NCBI RefSeq assembly: GCF_030269325.1
Contig: NZ_BSTD01000001.1
Span: 1,566,681-1,630,680 of the forward strand
DNA: 64,000 nt
Source of the DNA: Amycolatopsis sp. NBRC 101858
GTDB taxonomy: Bacteria; Actinomycetota; Actinomycetes; Mycobacteriales; Pseudonocardiaceae
Reading direction: 5' to 3'
Part shown: positions 55,147 to 63,785 of the stretch, piece by piece
How positions within the stretch are numbered: the first letter of the stretch is position 1
Layout of the letters: each line of letters begins with the position of its first letter
The notes under the pieces: generated by a model
What the model was told of the DNA's origin: nothing
Seen by the model: only the letters and a program-made list of their open reading frames with translations
The model's database searches: none
Position numbers and translations under genes: made by a program

Positions 55147-56027
55147 GGAACGAGTTCCGGCGCATCGCCGACGAGATCCCCGGCGGCACGTGGCTCGACG
55201 ACCTCGCGCGCGCCTCGGCGATGGCGGCGAACGCCAAGTTCGAGCGGACCTCCCGGTCGCCGCTGCTGCACGTCTCGGTGATCGGCGAGCAGAGCATCGA
55301 CGCGTACACCTTCTCCGACATCAGCCGCGCACTGCAGGACGCGACGGCCAAGATCGGGCACATCATCCGGAACCCGTCCGGCGAGGTCACGATCGTCCAG
55401 CAGGCCGACCGCGACAAGGCGCCGCTGATCCAGCGCGGCCAGGCGGGCAACGCGATCTTCTTCGGCTTCCCCGAGCTCGAGTCGGTCGACGACGCGCTGA
55501 TCGTCGACGGCATCGAGACGCTGTCCGAGCGGGCCGTCAAGGAGCTGTGCGACTTCCTGCCGGCGAACGGCTCGGACGACGGCGCGCTCGACGCCGTGCT
55601 GCTGCAGCGCGACACCGTCCGCAACGCCGTGAGCGACATCGTCAACGCCGTCGCGAAGAACGCCGGCATCGGCATGGCGCTGACGCCGACCTCGGGCGAG
55701 CAGGTCACCCGCAGCATGACGACCGAGCAGGCGCGGATCCTGCAGGGCAGCCTCCGGGAGTCGCGCGAGGCCGTCGGCTACGAGACGGTGCGGGGGCGGC
55801 TCGACGGCGTCCGCACCCGCCGCCGGATCTTCTACCTCGACCGCGAGTCGGGCGGGACGATCCAGGGCGCGGTGGCCGAGGACCTGCTCGACGAGATCAA
55901 GGAGAACCTCGACCGCCCGGTGACCGCCCGGCTGCGCGTCGTGCGGACGACGACGATCGACGGCCGCCGCGGCCGGCCGGTCTTCGAGCTCCTCGAAATC
56001 ACCCCCGAAGTGAGCCTTTTCGACTGA
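55143..56027 (+). CDS. unknown partner of the DUF6932-like protein
   Basis: 294 residues. The N-terminal part (RIADEIPGGTWLDDLARASA) is helical; a central alpha/beta region (FSDISRALQDATAKIGHIIR, VTIVQQADRDKAPLIQRG) follows. The last 90 residues form an apparent small beta domain (RGRLDGVRTRRRIFYLDRES, RPVTARLRVVRTTTIDGRRG) that could be an OB- or barrel-type fold. No catalytic motif or membrane segment recognised. GTG overlaps the upstream stop, so the two proteins should be made together, as in toxin-antitoxin or small defence modules; function not known. Confidence 0.6.
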   Translation: MRNEFRRIADEIPGGTWLDDLARASAMAANAKFERTSRSPLLHVSVIGEQSIDAYTFSDISRALQDATAKIGHIIRNPSGEVTIVQQADRDKAPLIQRGQAGNAIFFGFPELESVDDALIVDGIETLSERAVKELCDFLPANGSDDGALDAVLLQRDTVRNAVSDIVNAVAKNAGIGMALTPTSGEQVTRSMTTEQARILQGSLRESREAVGYETVRGRLDGVRTRRRIFYLDRESGGTIQGAVAEDLLDEIKENLDRPVTARLRVVRTTTIDGRRGRPVFELLEITPEVSLFD

Positions 56028-56333
56028 TAAGTCCGATATCCGACTTTCGCCGTCGGCGACGGTACCGACACTCGTCGTAGGCTTCACGGCGGTATCCCGG
56101 GGTTCGTCCGGTATTTACGATACCGGCCGTGAGGTCGGGAAACCGGCCGTAGAACAGTGGGAACTCCGATATTCTTCCCATTGATCACCGGGCCACACCC
56201 TGCGCGCGTTGTCAGGAAATACCGATACTCGGCGCAAAGCGGTGGGACAATGACTTTTTCCAGAATGTAACAATTTCGCTCGGGGGCACTCTTATGGGTT
56301 AACGTCGTCGCACTCCCACCCGAAGGGGTCCGC
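56028..56333. other. AT-richer intergenic region with repeated motifs
   Basis: No gene seen. Visibly richer in A/T than its surroundings. Contains dyad CCGGTAT-N5-ATACCGG (56108-56126) and three same-direction copies of CCGATAYYC at 56033, 56166 and 56222. Probably a regulatory region for the next gene or a scar of inserted DNA. Confidence 0.5.
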
Positions 56334-57002
56334 ATGATGACCGACCCGCAGTACCCGCCGCCGACCACCGCGCGCCACGGCAGGCCCGCGCCACCGGTGA
56401 CGGCCACGGAGCGTCGTCAAGCCAACGCGAAGCCCGGACGGAACATCCTCGCGATAGTCGGCCTGCTGTTCGGCCTGGCCGCCCTGGTCGTCACGTTCGT
56501 CCCGGACATCGAGTTCGTCGCATGGCCGCTGGCCGGAATCGGGCTGGTACTGGCGGTCACCGGGCTCGTCCAGGTCAAGAAGGGTACGGCGGGCGACCGC
56601 GGGCTGGCGATCACCGCGACCGTGGTCTCGGTCGCCGCGCTGCTCACGACGGCGGGGATGCTGCTGTACTCGACCTTCCTCAGCGGCGGCGAGTCCGGGC
56701 TGCACATGCCCGCGGTGGCCGGCGACAAGCACTCCGTGTCGTTCCAGGTGACCTCGAGCGGCGGCGCGACCGTGCGTTACGGCAGCCTGTCCGACCAGCG
56801 GACGGAAAACTCGCCGGCCAGCACCGACGCGTGGCAGGGCGGGGCGTCCTACAACAATGGCTCGTACCTTTTGACGCTCACCGCGGACACCCGCAATGCG
56901 CAGCTCAGCAACGAAATCAGCTGCGCCATTCTGGTCGACGGCAAGAAGGTCGCGGAAAACAGCGGGACGACCATCGCGCTCTGCACGGCGAACGTAGGCT
57001 GA
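56334..57002 (+). CDS. DUF4190/MmpS-like membrane protein
   Basis: 222 residues. Two membrane helices (about 37-84: NILAIVGLLFGLAALVVTFV; WPLAGIGLVLAVTGLVQV) and a third (about 92-114). The C-terminal extracytoplasmic beta domain (HSVSFQVTSSGGATVRYGSL, YNNGSYLLTLTADTRN, EISCAILVDGKKVAENSGTT) resembles the MmpS transport-accessory fold with its paired cysteines (SCAILV and LCTANVG). MmpS proteins support lipid export through MmpL pumps; no mmpL gene is nearby. GAAGGGG precedes the ATG. Confidence 0.75.
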   Translation: MMTDPQYPPPTTARHGRPAPPVTATERRQANAKPGRNILAIVGLLFGLAALVVTFVPDIEFVAWPLAGIGLVLAVTGLVQVKKGTAGDRGLAITATVVSVAALLTTAGMLLYSTFLSGGESGLHMPAVAGDKHSVSFQVTSSGGATVRYGSLSDQRTENSPASTDAWQGGASYNNGSYLLTLTADTRNAQLSNEISCAILVDGKKVAENSGTTIALCTANVG

Positions 57003-57308
57003 GCTGCGGTTTTCCCGGAGCCTGGCGACCGGCCGGCCTGACCCCCAAGTCGGCCGGCCGGGCCGCCACGAGCCGCTCCTGGCGGCTCCCGGCCCCGGCG
57101 GGGTTTCCCCGCACGGGGCCCGGCACCGGCGTCTCAGCCTGCCCCTCCCCTAGGGCTCAGCCGGCACCGCCGAACCTACGCGGACGCCGCCCGGAGGCAC
57201 TAAGAATCCACTAAGGATTCACCGCCGGAGCCGGGGTCGTGATCCATTCGCAACCGGAATTCTCGCCATGAATGCGGATCACCGCCGAAAAGTTGTCGCG
57301 CGAAATCC
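57003..57308. other. hairpin-rich intergenic region
   Basis: No gene. Holds a terminator-like stem (57029-57061), several smaller GC hairpins, a perfect GAATCC-ACTAA-GGATTC dyad (57204-57220) and a direct repeat CACTAAG (57199-57205 and 57209-57215). Confidence 0.5.
57029..57061 (+). terminator. hairpin terminator after MmpS-like gene
   Basis: CCGGCCGGCC (57029-57038) pairs with GGCCGGCCGG (57052-57061), 26 bases after the stop. Confidence 0.55.
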
Positions 57309-57407
57309 TCACTGCAGTTCGCCGAGCTCGGTCCGCACCTCACCGACCAGCTTCGGATGCACCCGCTCGTAAATACGCACCGACAACGCCAACTGCTCCC
57401 GCGCGCT
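57309..57407 (-). pseudogene. duplicated 3' fragment of AfsR-like gene
   Basis: 99 bases with two mismatches to 57497-57595, the last 33 codons (including stop) of the AfsR-like gene. It encodes VRIYERVHPKLVGEVR plus TELGELQ and a stop, but has no upstream reading frame to continue it. Lies 188 bases downstream of the real end in the same orientation: a partial tandem duplication or remnant of a lost paralogue. Confidence 0.85.
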
Positions 57408-57496
57408 CCCGAGATCACCAGGCGCACCGGCCGAGTCCGGTCAGCGGCAAGTCGCTCCACCGACCACGCACCCACCGAAGCTACCCAGCGCCACCA

Positions 57497-60244
57497 TCAC
57501 TGCAGTTCGCCGAGCTCCGCCCGCACCTCACCGACCAGCTTCGGATGCACCCGCTCGTAAATACGCACCGACAACGCCAACTGCTCCCGCGCGCTGTCGA
57601 GGTCACCCCGCGCCCGCAGCACCCGGCCCAGCGTCAGCCGCAGGCCGCCCTCGCGGGCCGCGAACTCGCGGCTGATCGCCAGGTCGATCGCCTCCCAGAC
57701 GTACCTCTCCGCCGCCGCCAGGTCGCCGGCGCGGAGGCTGAGCTCGGCCAGCTTGTCCAGCGAGACGACCACGCGGTCGTCGTCCCCGAGGGCTCGGTCG
57801 ATCGCCAGGCCCGCGAGCTGGTGGGCGATCGCGTCGGGCAGGCGGCCAGCTCGCTTCTCCGCCTGCGCGCAGCTGCTGAGCGCCTGGCCGCGCAGCGTCA
57901 CGTCCGGGGCCTGCGCGATCGCCCGCGTCAGCCGCTCGATGGCCTTCTCGTGCTCGCCGCGCCGGCTCAGGGCGCGGCCGAGGTTCAGGTCGGCCGCCGT
58001 GCTCAGCGCCGCGTCCGGCACGCGCGCGGACAGCTCCCGCGCCCGCTCGGCGTCGGCCAGGCCGGCGCCCGGCAGCTCGAACGTCAGCGCGATCTCGCAC
58101 CGCGCGAGCCGCAGCCAGCACTGCCCGGCGACGTCGCCCGCGGCTTCGGCGGCGGCGACGCCGAGGTCGGCCATCCGCGTCCACTCGTCCAGCAGCGGGC
58201 ACGCGACGCGGTAGGTGTGGCCCAGCAGCGCCAGCCGCCAGACGTCGTCGTGGCGGCCCGCGGCGTACGCGGCGTCCAGCGCCGCGAGCAGGTTCGGCCA
58301 CTCGGTCGCGAACCAGTCCTGCGCCTCGGCGAAGCCGGTCAGCGGCGGCATCGCCTCGTCGGCGAGCACGCCGGTGAAGTCGAGCGGGTCGACGACGTGG
58401 GCCAGCCGGCGCCGCGCCCGGTCGGCCACCACCTGGTAGTAGCGGACCGTCCAGCCGATCGCCTCGTCGCGTTCCTTCTCGTCGAGCTCCTGCTCCGCGA
58501 GCTCCCGCAGGTAGAGCCAGACGAGGTCGTGCGGGGCGAAGACGTCCCGGGCGGTCTCGGCGATCAGGTTGTGCGCGGCCAGCGCGCGCAGCCGCCGCCG
58601 GGCCTCGACGACCGGGATCTGCGCCACCGCGGCCATCAGGTGCGGCCCGACCATCACCCCGGGCACCGCGCCGAGCTGCAGGAACGTCTCGGCGATCTCG
58701 CCGGGCAGGCCGCGGAACGAGACGTCGAAGGCGGCGCGTACACCCTCTTCGGCGCCGTCGATCTGCAACCCGGCCAGCCGGGTGCGCTCGTTGCCGAGCT
58801 CGTCGACCAGCTCTTCGGCGGTGCGCTGGGCACTCGCCGACAGCCGCGCACCCGCGATCCGCAGCGCCAGCGGGAGGTAGCCGCAGAGCCGCGCGAGCGC
58901 GGGGTTGAGCTCGGCCGGGCCGGCGAGCTCCTCGATGAGCCGGACGGCGTCGTCCGGCGCGAGCGTGCCGAGCACGCGCTGCTTGGCCGCGTTCGACACG
59001 GCCAGCCCGTCGAGGCGCGACCGGCTGGTCACCACGGTCATCGTCCGCGCGCTCGGCGGCAGCAGCGGGCGCACCTGCTCGGCCGTGCGGGCGTCGTCGA
59101 GCAGCACGAGCATCCGGCGCCCGGCGATCAGCGACCGGTACAGCGCGACGCGCTCGTGCAGCAGCTCCGGGATCTTCGCGGTCTCGACGCCGAGGCCGAG
59201 CAGGAACTGCGTCAGCAGCTCGGCGGGCTCCAGCGGCGGGTGGTGCGGGTCGAAGCCGCGCAGCGACGCGAACAGGACGCCGTCGGGGAACCGCCGCGCG
59301 ACCCGGTGCGCCCACCACACGACCAGGGAGCTCTTGCCGACCCCGGCGGTCCCGGTGACGATCGCGATCGTCGTTTCGCCGGCCTCGGCGCGGGTGACCA
59401 GGCTGTCGAGCCAGGCCAGCTCGCCGGCGCGCCCGGCCAGGCTCGGCACCGCGGCGGGCAGCTGCGAGATCGGCTTGCCCGGCTCCTCGGCCGCGGCAGG
59501 GACGACGGAGGTGCGCACCGGGAGGTCGTCGTTGAGCACGCGCTCGTGCAGCCACCGCAGCTCGGCGCCGGGTTCGACGCCCAGGGTGCGGAGGGTGGCG
59601 CGCGAGACGGTCCGGTACAGCTCGAGCGCGTCCCCGCGGCGCCCCGCGTGGTACAGCGCCCGCATGAGCTGGCCGGCGGTCCGCTCGGCGAGGGGATCGG
59701 CGCGGACGATCGGGCTCAGCTCGACGATCAGCTCCGCGTGCCGGCCGAGGTCGAGGTCGGCGTCGACGCGGGCGCCGTGCACGGCGAGGCGCAGGTCCTC
59801 CAGCTCCGGCGCCTGCAGCGAGTCGGGCACGCCGCCCAGCGCCGGGCCCTGCCAGAGCGCGAGCGCCTCGGCCAGCAGCCCGGCGGCGACCTCCGGGGTG
59901 GCGAGCGACGCGCGGTCCAGCAGGGTGTGCGCCCGGTGGACGTCGATCCGGTCGGGCTCGACGGCCAGGCGGTAGCCCGGCGGGGTGGTCAGGATGCTGG
60001 GCCCGTCGATGTCCCGGAGGATCCGCCGCAGGTGGGAGACGTTGCCGTGGACGATGGTCCGGGCGGTCGCGGGTGGGTCGTGGCCCCAGAGGGCGTCGAT
60101 GATCTCGTCGAGCCCGACGACCTTGCCGGGCTTGAGCGCGAGCAGGGCGAGCAGGCCGCGGACGCCGGGGCCGCCGATCGGGACGGCGGTCTCGCCGTCG
60201 AAGAGCTGGACGGGCCCGAGCAGCTGGAACCGGCATTCGGCCAT
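57497..60244 (-). CDS. AfsR/SARP-type regulator with NB-ARC and TPR domains
   Basis: 915 residues. Winged helix (RFQLLGPVQLFDGETAVPIG), BTAD (ADPLAERTAGQLMRALYHAG, RGDALELYRTVSRATLRTLG), NB-ARC ATPase with Walker A VTGTAGVGKSSLVVWWA near 296-310, LVLLDDARTAEQVRPLLPPS and VVTSRSRLDGLAV, then TPR-type helices to the end. Same architecture as the 9.97-12.75 kb gene but clearly diverged. ATG at 60244 is chosen over GTG at 60256, which overlaps the GGAGG site. The final 99 bases are duplicated downstream. Located beside the ectoine operon, in the same orientation; a regulatory link is possible but unproven. Confidence 0.92.
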   Translation of the reverse strand: MAECRFQLLGPVQLFDGETAVPIGGPGVRGLLALLALKPGKVVGLDEIIDALWGHDPPATARTIVHGNVSHLRRILRDIDGPSILTTPPGYRLAVEPDRIDVHRAHTLLDRASLATPEVAAGLLAEALALWQGPALGGVPDSLQAPELEDLRLAVHGARVDADLDLGRHAELIVELSPIVRADPLAERTAGQLMRALYHAGRRGDALELYRTVSRATLRTLGVEPGAELRWLHERVLNDDLPVRTSVVPAAAEEPGKPISQLPAAVPSLAGRAGELAWLDSLVTRAEAGETTIAIVTGTAGVGKSSLVVWWAHRVARRFPDGVLFASLRGFDPHHPPLEPAELLTQFLLGLGVETAKIPELLHERVALYRSLIAGRRMLVLLDDARTAEQVRPLLPPSARTMTVVTSRSRLDGLAVSNAAKQRVLGTLAPDDAVRLIEELAGPAELNPALARLCGYLPLALRIAGARLSASAQRTAEELVDELGNERTRLAGLQIDGAEEGVRAAFDVSFRGLPGEIAETFLQLGAVPGVMVGPHLMAAVAQIPVVEARRRLRALAAHNLIAETARDVFAPHDLVWLYLRELAEQELDEKERDEAIGWTVRYYQVVADRARRRLAHVVDPLDFTGVLADEAMPPLTGFAEAQDWFATEWPNLLAALDAAYAAGRHDDVWRLALLGHTYRVACPLLDEWTRMADLGVAAAEAAGDVAGQCWLRLARCEIALTFELPGAGLADAERARELSARVPDAALSTAADLNLGRALSRRGEHEKAIERLTRAIAQAPDVTLRGQALSSCAQAEKRAGRLPDAIAHQLAGLAIDRALGDDDRVVVSLDKLAELSLRAGDLAAAERYVWEAIDLAISREFAAREGGLRLTLGRVLRARGDLDSAREQLALSVRIYERVHPKLVGEVRAELGELQ

Positions 60245-60410
60245 GCTCGCGCCCACCTCCCCGGGGTCTCCCGCGCCGCGAAAATCAACCTACCGTGGTG
60301 ACGGGTTGTTGAACGGGGCCGGTACCAGGAGTTTTGGCCCCCCTGCGGATTCCGCAGCGCCGAGCGGGACGGGGTGCGACATCCATGGGCCGAGCGTCAC
60401 CCGGATGTGA

Positions 60411-60455
60411 CACGACCCCGTACCGGCGGTCCCGAGCCGCTGGTACGGGGTCGTG
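60411..60455. terminator. large hairpin downstream of ect operon
   Basis: Perfect 14-bp stem CACGACCCCGTACC (60411-60424) and complement (60442-60455) with an inner GCGG/CCGC stem. No U-run. Confidence 0.55.
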
Positions 60456-60573
60456 CTGAAACTTCGGCCGGGCCGCCAGGGGGCGCGGTCCGCCCGTCCG
60501 TCACCACCGGCGACCTGGCGGGCGAGCTCACCCCGAGCGAAGCACCTGCCGGTCGTCAGTGAAGACGTCTGTT

Positions 60574-60594
60574 GCGCGGGCCACACGCCCGCGC
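60574..60594 (-). terminator. hairpin 56 bases after ectD
   Basis: GCGCGGGC-CACAC-GCCCGCGC perfect 8-bp stem, the nearest terminator candidate for ectABCD. Confidence 0.55.
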
Positions 60595-60649
60595 GGTGGC
60601 GACACGGTAACAAAGCGCACCGGGTCGGTCACCGCCGGGTGTGCGGGCC

Positions 60650-61552
60650 TCAGCGCGAGATCGGGGTCGCGTCGCGACCGGCGATGAACGCGGGCCGCCG
60701 GGCGCCGGCCGCGAACGGCTCCTGCAACGCGTTCTCCACGCTGTTGAACACCAGGAAGATGTTCGAGCGCGGGTACGGGGTGATGTTGTTGCCGGAGCCG
60801 TGCATGATGTTCGAGTCGAACCACAGCGCCGAGCCGGCCTGGCCGGTGAACTGGTCGATGCCGTGCTCGGCCGCCATCTTCGTGATGTCGTCCTCGCTCG
60901 GCACGCCCACCCGCTGGTCCTTGAGCGACGCCTTGTAGTTCTCGTCCGGCGTCTCGCCGGCGCACTGGACGAACGTCCGGTGCGAGCCCGGCATGATCAT
61001 CAGGCCGCCGTTGAACGGGTAGTTGTCCGTGAGCGCGATGGAGCAGCTGACCGCGCGCGGCGACGGCATGCCGTCCTCCGCGTGCCAGGTTTCGAAGTCC
61101 GAGTGCCAGTAGAACCCGGTGCCCTTGAACCCCGGCATGTAGTTGACGCGGCTCTGGTGCACGTACACCTCGGAGCCGAGCAGCTGCCGGGCCCGGTCCA
61201 GCACGCGCGGGTCGCGCACCAGCTCGGCGATCAGGTCCGAGATCTCGTGGACGTCGAAGATCGACCGGACTTCACCGGTCTTCGCCTCGGTGATGACGCG
61301 CTCGTCCGCGGCCAGCTCCTTGTCGGAGGACAGCCGCACCAGCTCCTGCCAGTACGTCTGGACCTCGCCGACGGAGAGCGTGTCCTCGACCACGGTGTAG
61401 CCCTTGGTCTCGTGGTTGGCCAGGGTGGCGGCGTCGATCGGGCCGTCGGCCTCGGTACCCCACACCGTGGGGTGCACGCGCGGCAGCTGGGCCGGCGTAC
61501 CGGTGATCCGGGTCGGGTAACCGTCGTCGACCCGGGTGTCCATCAGCGTCAC
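60650..61552 (-). CDS. ectD: ectoine hydroxylase
   Basis: 300 residues, Fe(II)/2-oxoglutarate dioxygenase making 5-hydroxyectoine. The EctD signature FYWHSDFETWHAEDGMPSPR is complete (iron ligands in HSD), with NGGLMIMPGSHRTFVQCAGE and the second His in FDSNIMHGSGNNITPYPRSN. GTG at 61552 has GGAGG seven bases upstream. Last gene of ectABCD, 39 bases after ectC. Confidence 0.97.
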   Translation of the reverse strand: MTLMDTRVDDGYPTRITGTPAQLPRVHPTVWGTEADGPIDAATLANHETKGYTVVEDTLSVGEVQTYWQELVRLSSDKELAADERVITEAKTGEVRSIFDVHEISDLIAELVRDPRVLDRARQLLGSEVYVHQSRVNYMPGFKGTGFYWHSDFETWHAEDGMPSPRAVSCSIALTDNYPFNGGLMIMPGSHRTFVQCAGETPDENYKASLKDQRVGVPSEDDITKMAAEHGIDQFTGQAGSALWFDSNIMHGSGNNITPYPRSNIFLVFNSVENALQEPFAAGARRPAFIAGRDATPISR

Positions 61553-61591
61553 GGGCTTGGCCTCCTGTTTCCTCTCCCGTTTTCCCTGTCG

Positions 61592-61978
61592 TTACTCGGT
61601 GATCAGCGGGTACACGCCGTTCTCGTCGTGGACCTCGCGGCCGGTCACCGGGGGGTTGAACACGCACACGCACTTGATCTCGGTCTTCGGCCGGACCTGG
61701 TGCTTGTCGTGGTCGTTGAGCAGGTACAGCGTCCCCGGCTTGAGCTGGTGCACCTCACCGGTGGCGAGGTCTTCGATCTCGCCCTCGCCGGAGGTGATGA
61801 ACACCGCCTCGATGTGGTTGGCGTACCAGAAGTCGTTGACGGTCCCCGCGTACAGCGTGGTCTCGTGCACCGAGAAGCCGACGCCCTCCTTGGCCAGGAT
61901 GATGCGCTTGCTGCGCCAGTTCGGGGTCTTGATGTCGGCGTCGGTGTCGGTCACCTCGTCGAGGGTGCGGACGAGCAC
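61592..61978 (-). CDS. ectC: L-ectoine synthase
   Basis: 128 residues, cupin that cyclises N-gamma-acetyl-DABA to ectoine. Seen: [58 protein letters not shown] and [23 protein letters not shown] start with GGAG seven bases upstream, 11 bases after ectB. Confidence 0.96.
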   Translation of the reverse strand: MLVRTLDEVTDTDADIKTPNWRSKRIILAKEGVGFSVHETTLYAGTVNDFWYANHIEAVFITSGEGEIEDLATGEVHQLKPGTLYLLNDHDKHQVRPKTEIKCVCVFNPPVTGREVHDENGVYPLITE

Positions 61979-61989
61979 GTCGTACTCCT

Positions 61990-63243
61990 TTACTTCTTCA
62001 GGACGGCCTTGATGGACTCGTCGATGATCGACAAGCCCTGGGTCAGCTCGTCGTCGGTCAGGGTGAGCGGCGGCAGGAGCTTCATGACTTCGCCGTCGGG
62101 GCCGGAGGTTTCCATCAGCAGGCCGCGCGCGAACGCTTCCGCGCAAACGCGACCGGCGAGGTCGCCGTTCTCGAACTCCAGGCCGCGCGCGAGGCCGCGG
62201 CCCTTGGCGACGAGGTTCGCGTCCGGGTAGGCCTCGACGATGCCGGAGAACGCGGCGGCGATGCGCTCGCCCTTCGCCTTGGTCGACTTCTCGAGCTCGT
62301 CGTCGCTCCAGTAGACGTCGATCGCTTCCTTGGCGGTGACGAACGCGGGGCTGATGCCGCGGAAGGTGCCGTTGTGCTCGCCCGGCTCCCAGACGTCGAG
62401 CTCCGGCTTGATCAGCGTCAGCGCCATCGGGATGCCGTAGCCGCCGATGGACTTCGACAGGCAGACGATGTCCGGCTTGATCCCGGCGTCCTCGAAGCTG
62501 AAGAACGGCCCGGTGCGGCCGCAGCCCATCTGGACGTCGTCGAGGATCAGCAGGATGTTGTGGCGCTTGCAGAGGTCGTCGAGGCCTCGCAGCCACTCCA
62601 GGCGCGCGGCGTTGATGCCGCCCTCGCCCTGCACGCCCTCGACGATCACGGCGGCCGGCTCGTTGAGCCCGCTGCCCGAGTCCTCCAGGAGCTTCTCGAA
62701 GTAGAGGAAGTCCGGCATGGCGCCGTCGAAGTACGCGTCGTACGGCATCGGGGTGGCGTGCACCAGCGGGACGCCGGCGCCGCCGCGCTTCATCGAGTTG
62801 CCGGTGACCGACAGCGCACCCAGCGTCATGCCGTGGAACGCGTTGGTGAAGTTGATGACCGACTCCTTGCCGGTCACCTTGCGCGCCAGCTTCAGCGCGG
62901 CCTCGACGGCGTTCGCGCCACCCGGGCCCGGGAACACGACCTTGTAGTTCAGGTCGCGCGGGTCGAGGATCTTGTCGCGGAAGGTCTGCAGGAAGTCGCG
63001 CTTGGCCACGGTGAACATGTCGAGCGCGTGCGTGATGCCGTCACGCTGGATGTAGTCGATCAGCGCCTGCTTCAGCGCCGGGTTGTTGTGCCCGTAGTTC
63101 AGCGCGCCGGCCCCGGCGAAGAAGTCCAGGTAGGACTTTCCGCTCTCGTCGTAGAGGTGGCTGCCCTGGGCGCGGTCGAACACGACCGGCCAGCCGCGGC
63201 TGTAGCTGCGGACCTCGGATTCGAGCTCTTCGAAGATGCTCAT
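61990..63243 (-). CDS. ectB: diaminobutyrate-2-oxoglutarate transaminase
   Basis: 417 residues, class III PLP aminotransferase making L-2,4-diaminobutyrate from aspartate semialdehyde. Seen: [80 protein letters not shown] and the cofactor lysine in [19 protein letters not shown], 15 bases after the ectA stop. Confidence 0.97.
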   Translation of the reverse strand: MSIFEELESEVRSYSRGWPVVFDRAQGSHLYDESGKSYLDFFAGAGALNYGHNNPALKQALIDYIQRDGITHALDMFTVAKRDFLQTFRDKILDPRDLNYKVVFPGPGGANAVEAALKLARKVTGKESVINFTNAFHGMTLGALSVTGNSMKRGGAGVPLVHATPMPYDAYFDGAMPDFLYFEKLLEDSGSGLNEPAAVIVEGVQGEGGINAARLEWLRGLDDLCKRHNILLILDDVQMGCGRTGPFFSFEDAGIKPDIVCLSKSIGGYGIPMALTLIKPELDVWEPGEHNGTFRGISPAFVTAKEAIDVYWSDDELEKSTKAKGERIAAAFSGIVEAYPDANLVAKGRGLARGLEFENGDLAGRVCAEAFARGLLMETSGPDGEVMKLLPPLTLTDDELTQGLSIIDESIKAVLKK

Positions 63244-63258
63244 GACGTTTCTTTTCTC

Positions 63259-63771
63259 CTACTCGCCCGGATCTTTGCGTGCTGTGAGCGGACCGATGCG
63301 GTAAAGCTCTTCCGGCAGATGTTCGCCGTCACCGGGGAAATCCCCGCCGTCGAACAGCACCGTGGTTTCCACCGGTGCCGCCCAGCGCTTCGCGAAGGAC
63401 GTGAACAGCCGGATGGACGCTTCGTTGTCCGGGGTGATGGTGGTCTCGAGGTAACGCACCCCGGTGGCGACGAGCCGCGTGTACAGGGCGTCCAGCAGCT
63501 TGCCGGCCAGGCCCTTTCCCCGCTGGGACGCGTCGACCGCGACCTGCCAGACGAACCCGACGTCGGGCTCCTCCGGCCGGCGGTAGCCGGTCACGAATCC
63601 GACCGCCGTGCCGTCTTCGCGCGCGACCACCGATGTCTCGGCGAAATCGCGGCACCACAGCATGTATGCGTACGGCGAGTTGAGATCGAGCTTGGCGGAA
63701 TCACGCGCGATTCGCCACAGCTGCGCGCCGTCCGCCTTGGTCGGCGATTCGATCAAGTGCGTTACGGACAT
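63259..63771 (-). CDS. ectA: diaminobutyrate acetyltransferase
   Basis: 170 residues, GNAT enzyme acetylating L-2,4-diaminobutyrate. Seen: DSAKLDLNSPYAYMLWCRDF, AVGFVTGYRRPEEPDVGFVW, the acetyl-CoA loop QVAVDASQRGKGLAGKLLDA and TTITPDNEASIRLFTSFAKR. ATG at 63771 gives the usual EctA length; the longer frame has no family match. TACGTT eight bases upstream and no ribosome-binding site suggest a leaderless osmotic-stress transcript. First gene of ectABCD. Confidence 0.96.
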   Translation of the reverse strand: MSVTHLIESPTKADGAQLWRIARDSAKLDLNSPYAYMLWCRDFAETSVVAREDGTAVGFVTGYRRPEEPDVGFVWQVAVDASQRGKGLAGKLLDALYTRLVATGVRYLETTITPDNEASIRLFTSFAKRWAAPVETTVLFDGGDFPGDGEHLPEELYRIGPLTARKDPGE

Positions 63772-63779
63772 ACTCAGGA

Positions 63780-63785
63780 AACGTA
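63780..63785 (-). promoter_or_regulatory. -10 box for leaderless ectABCD mRNA
   Basis: Minus-strand TACGTT, eight bases before the ectA ATG. Confidence 0.5.

Larger units (their letters stand above)
60245..60649. other. intergenic region between ectD and AfsR-like gene
   Basis: About 400 bases without a gene, holding two strong hairpins listed separately and the promoter side of the AfsR-like gene, where no clear -10 was seen. Confidence 0.5.

Noticed and set aside
57200..57475. Small minus-strand gene overlapping the duplicated AfsR fragment
   Set aside because: It reads the duplicated DNA in a different frame from the parent gene and shows no domain.
57272..60301. Open plus-strand frame of about 1000 codons antisense to the AfsR-like gene
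   Set aside because: Composition (His/Arg/Gln-rich, no domains) is that of a shadow frame in high-GC DNA; the minus-strand frame has a full set of family motifs.
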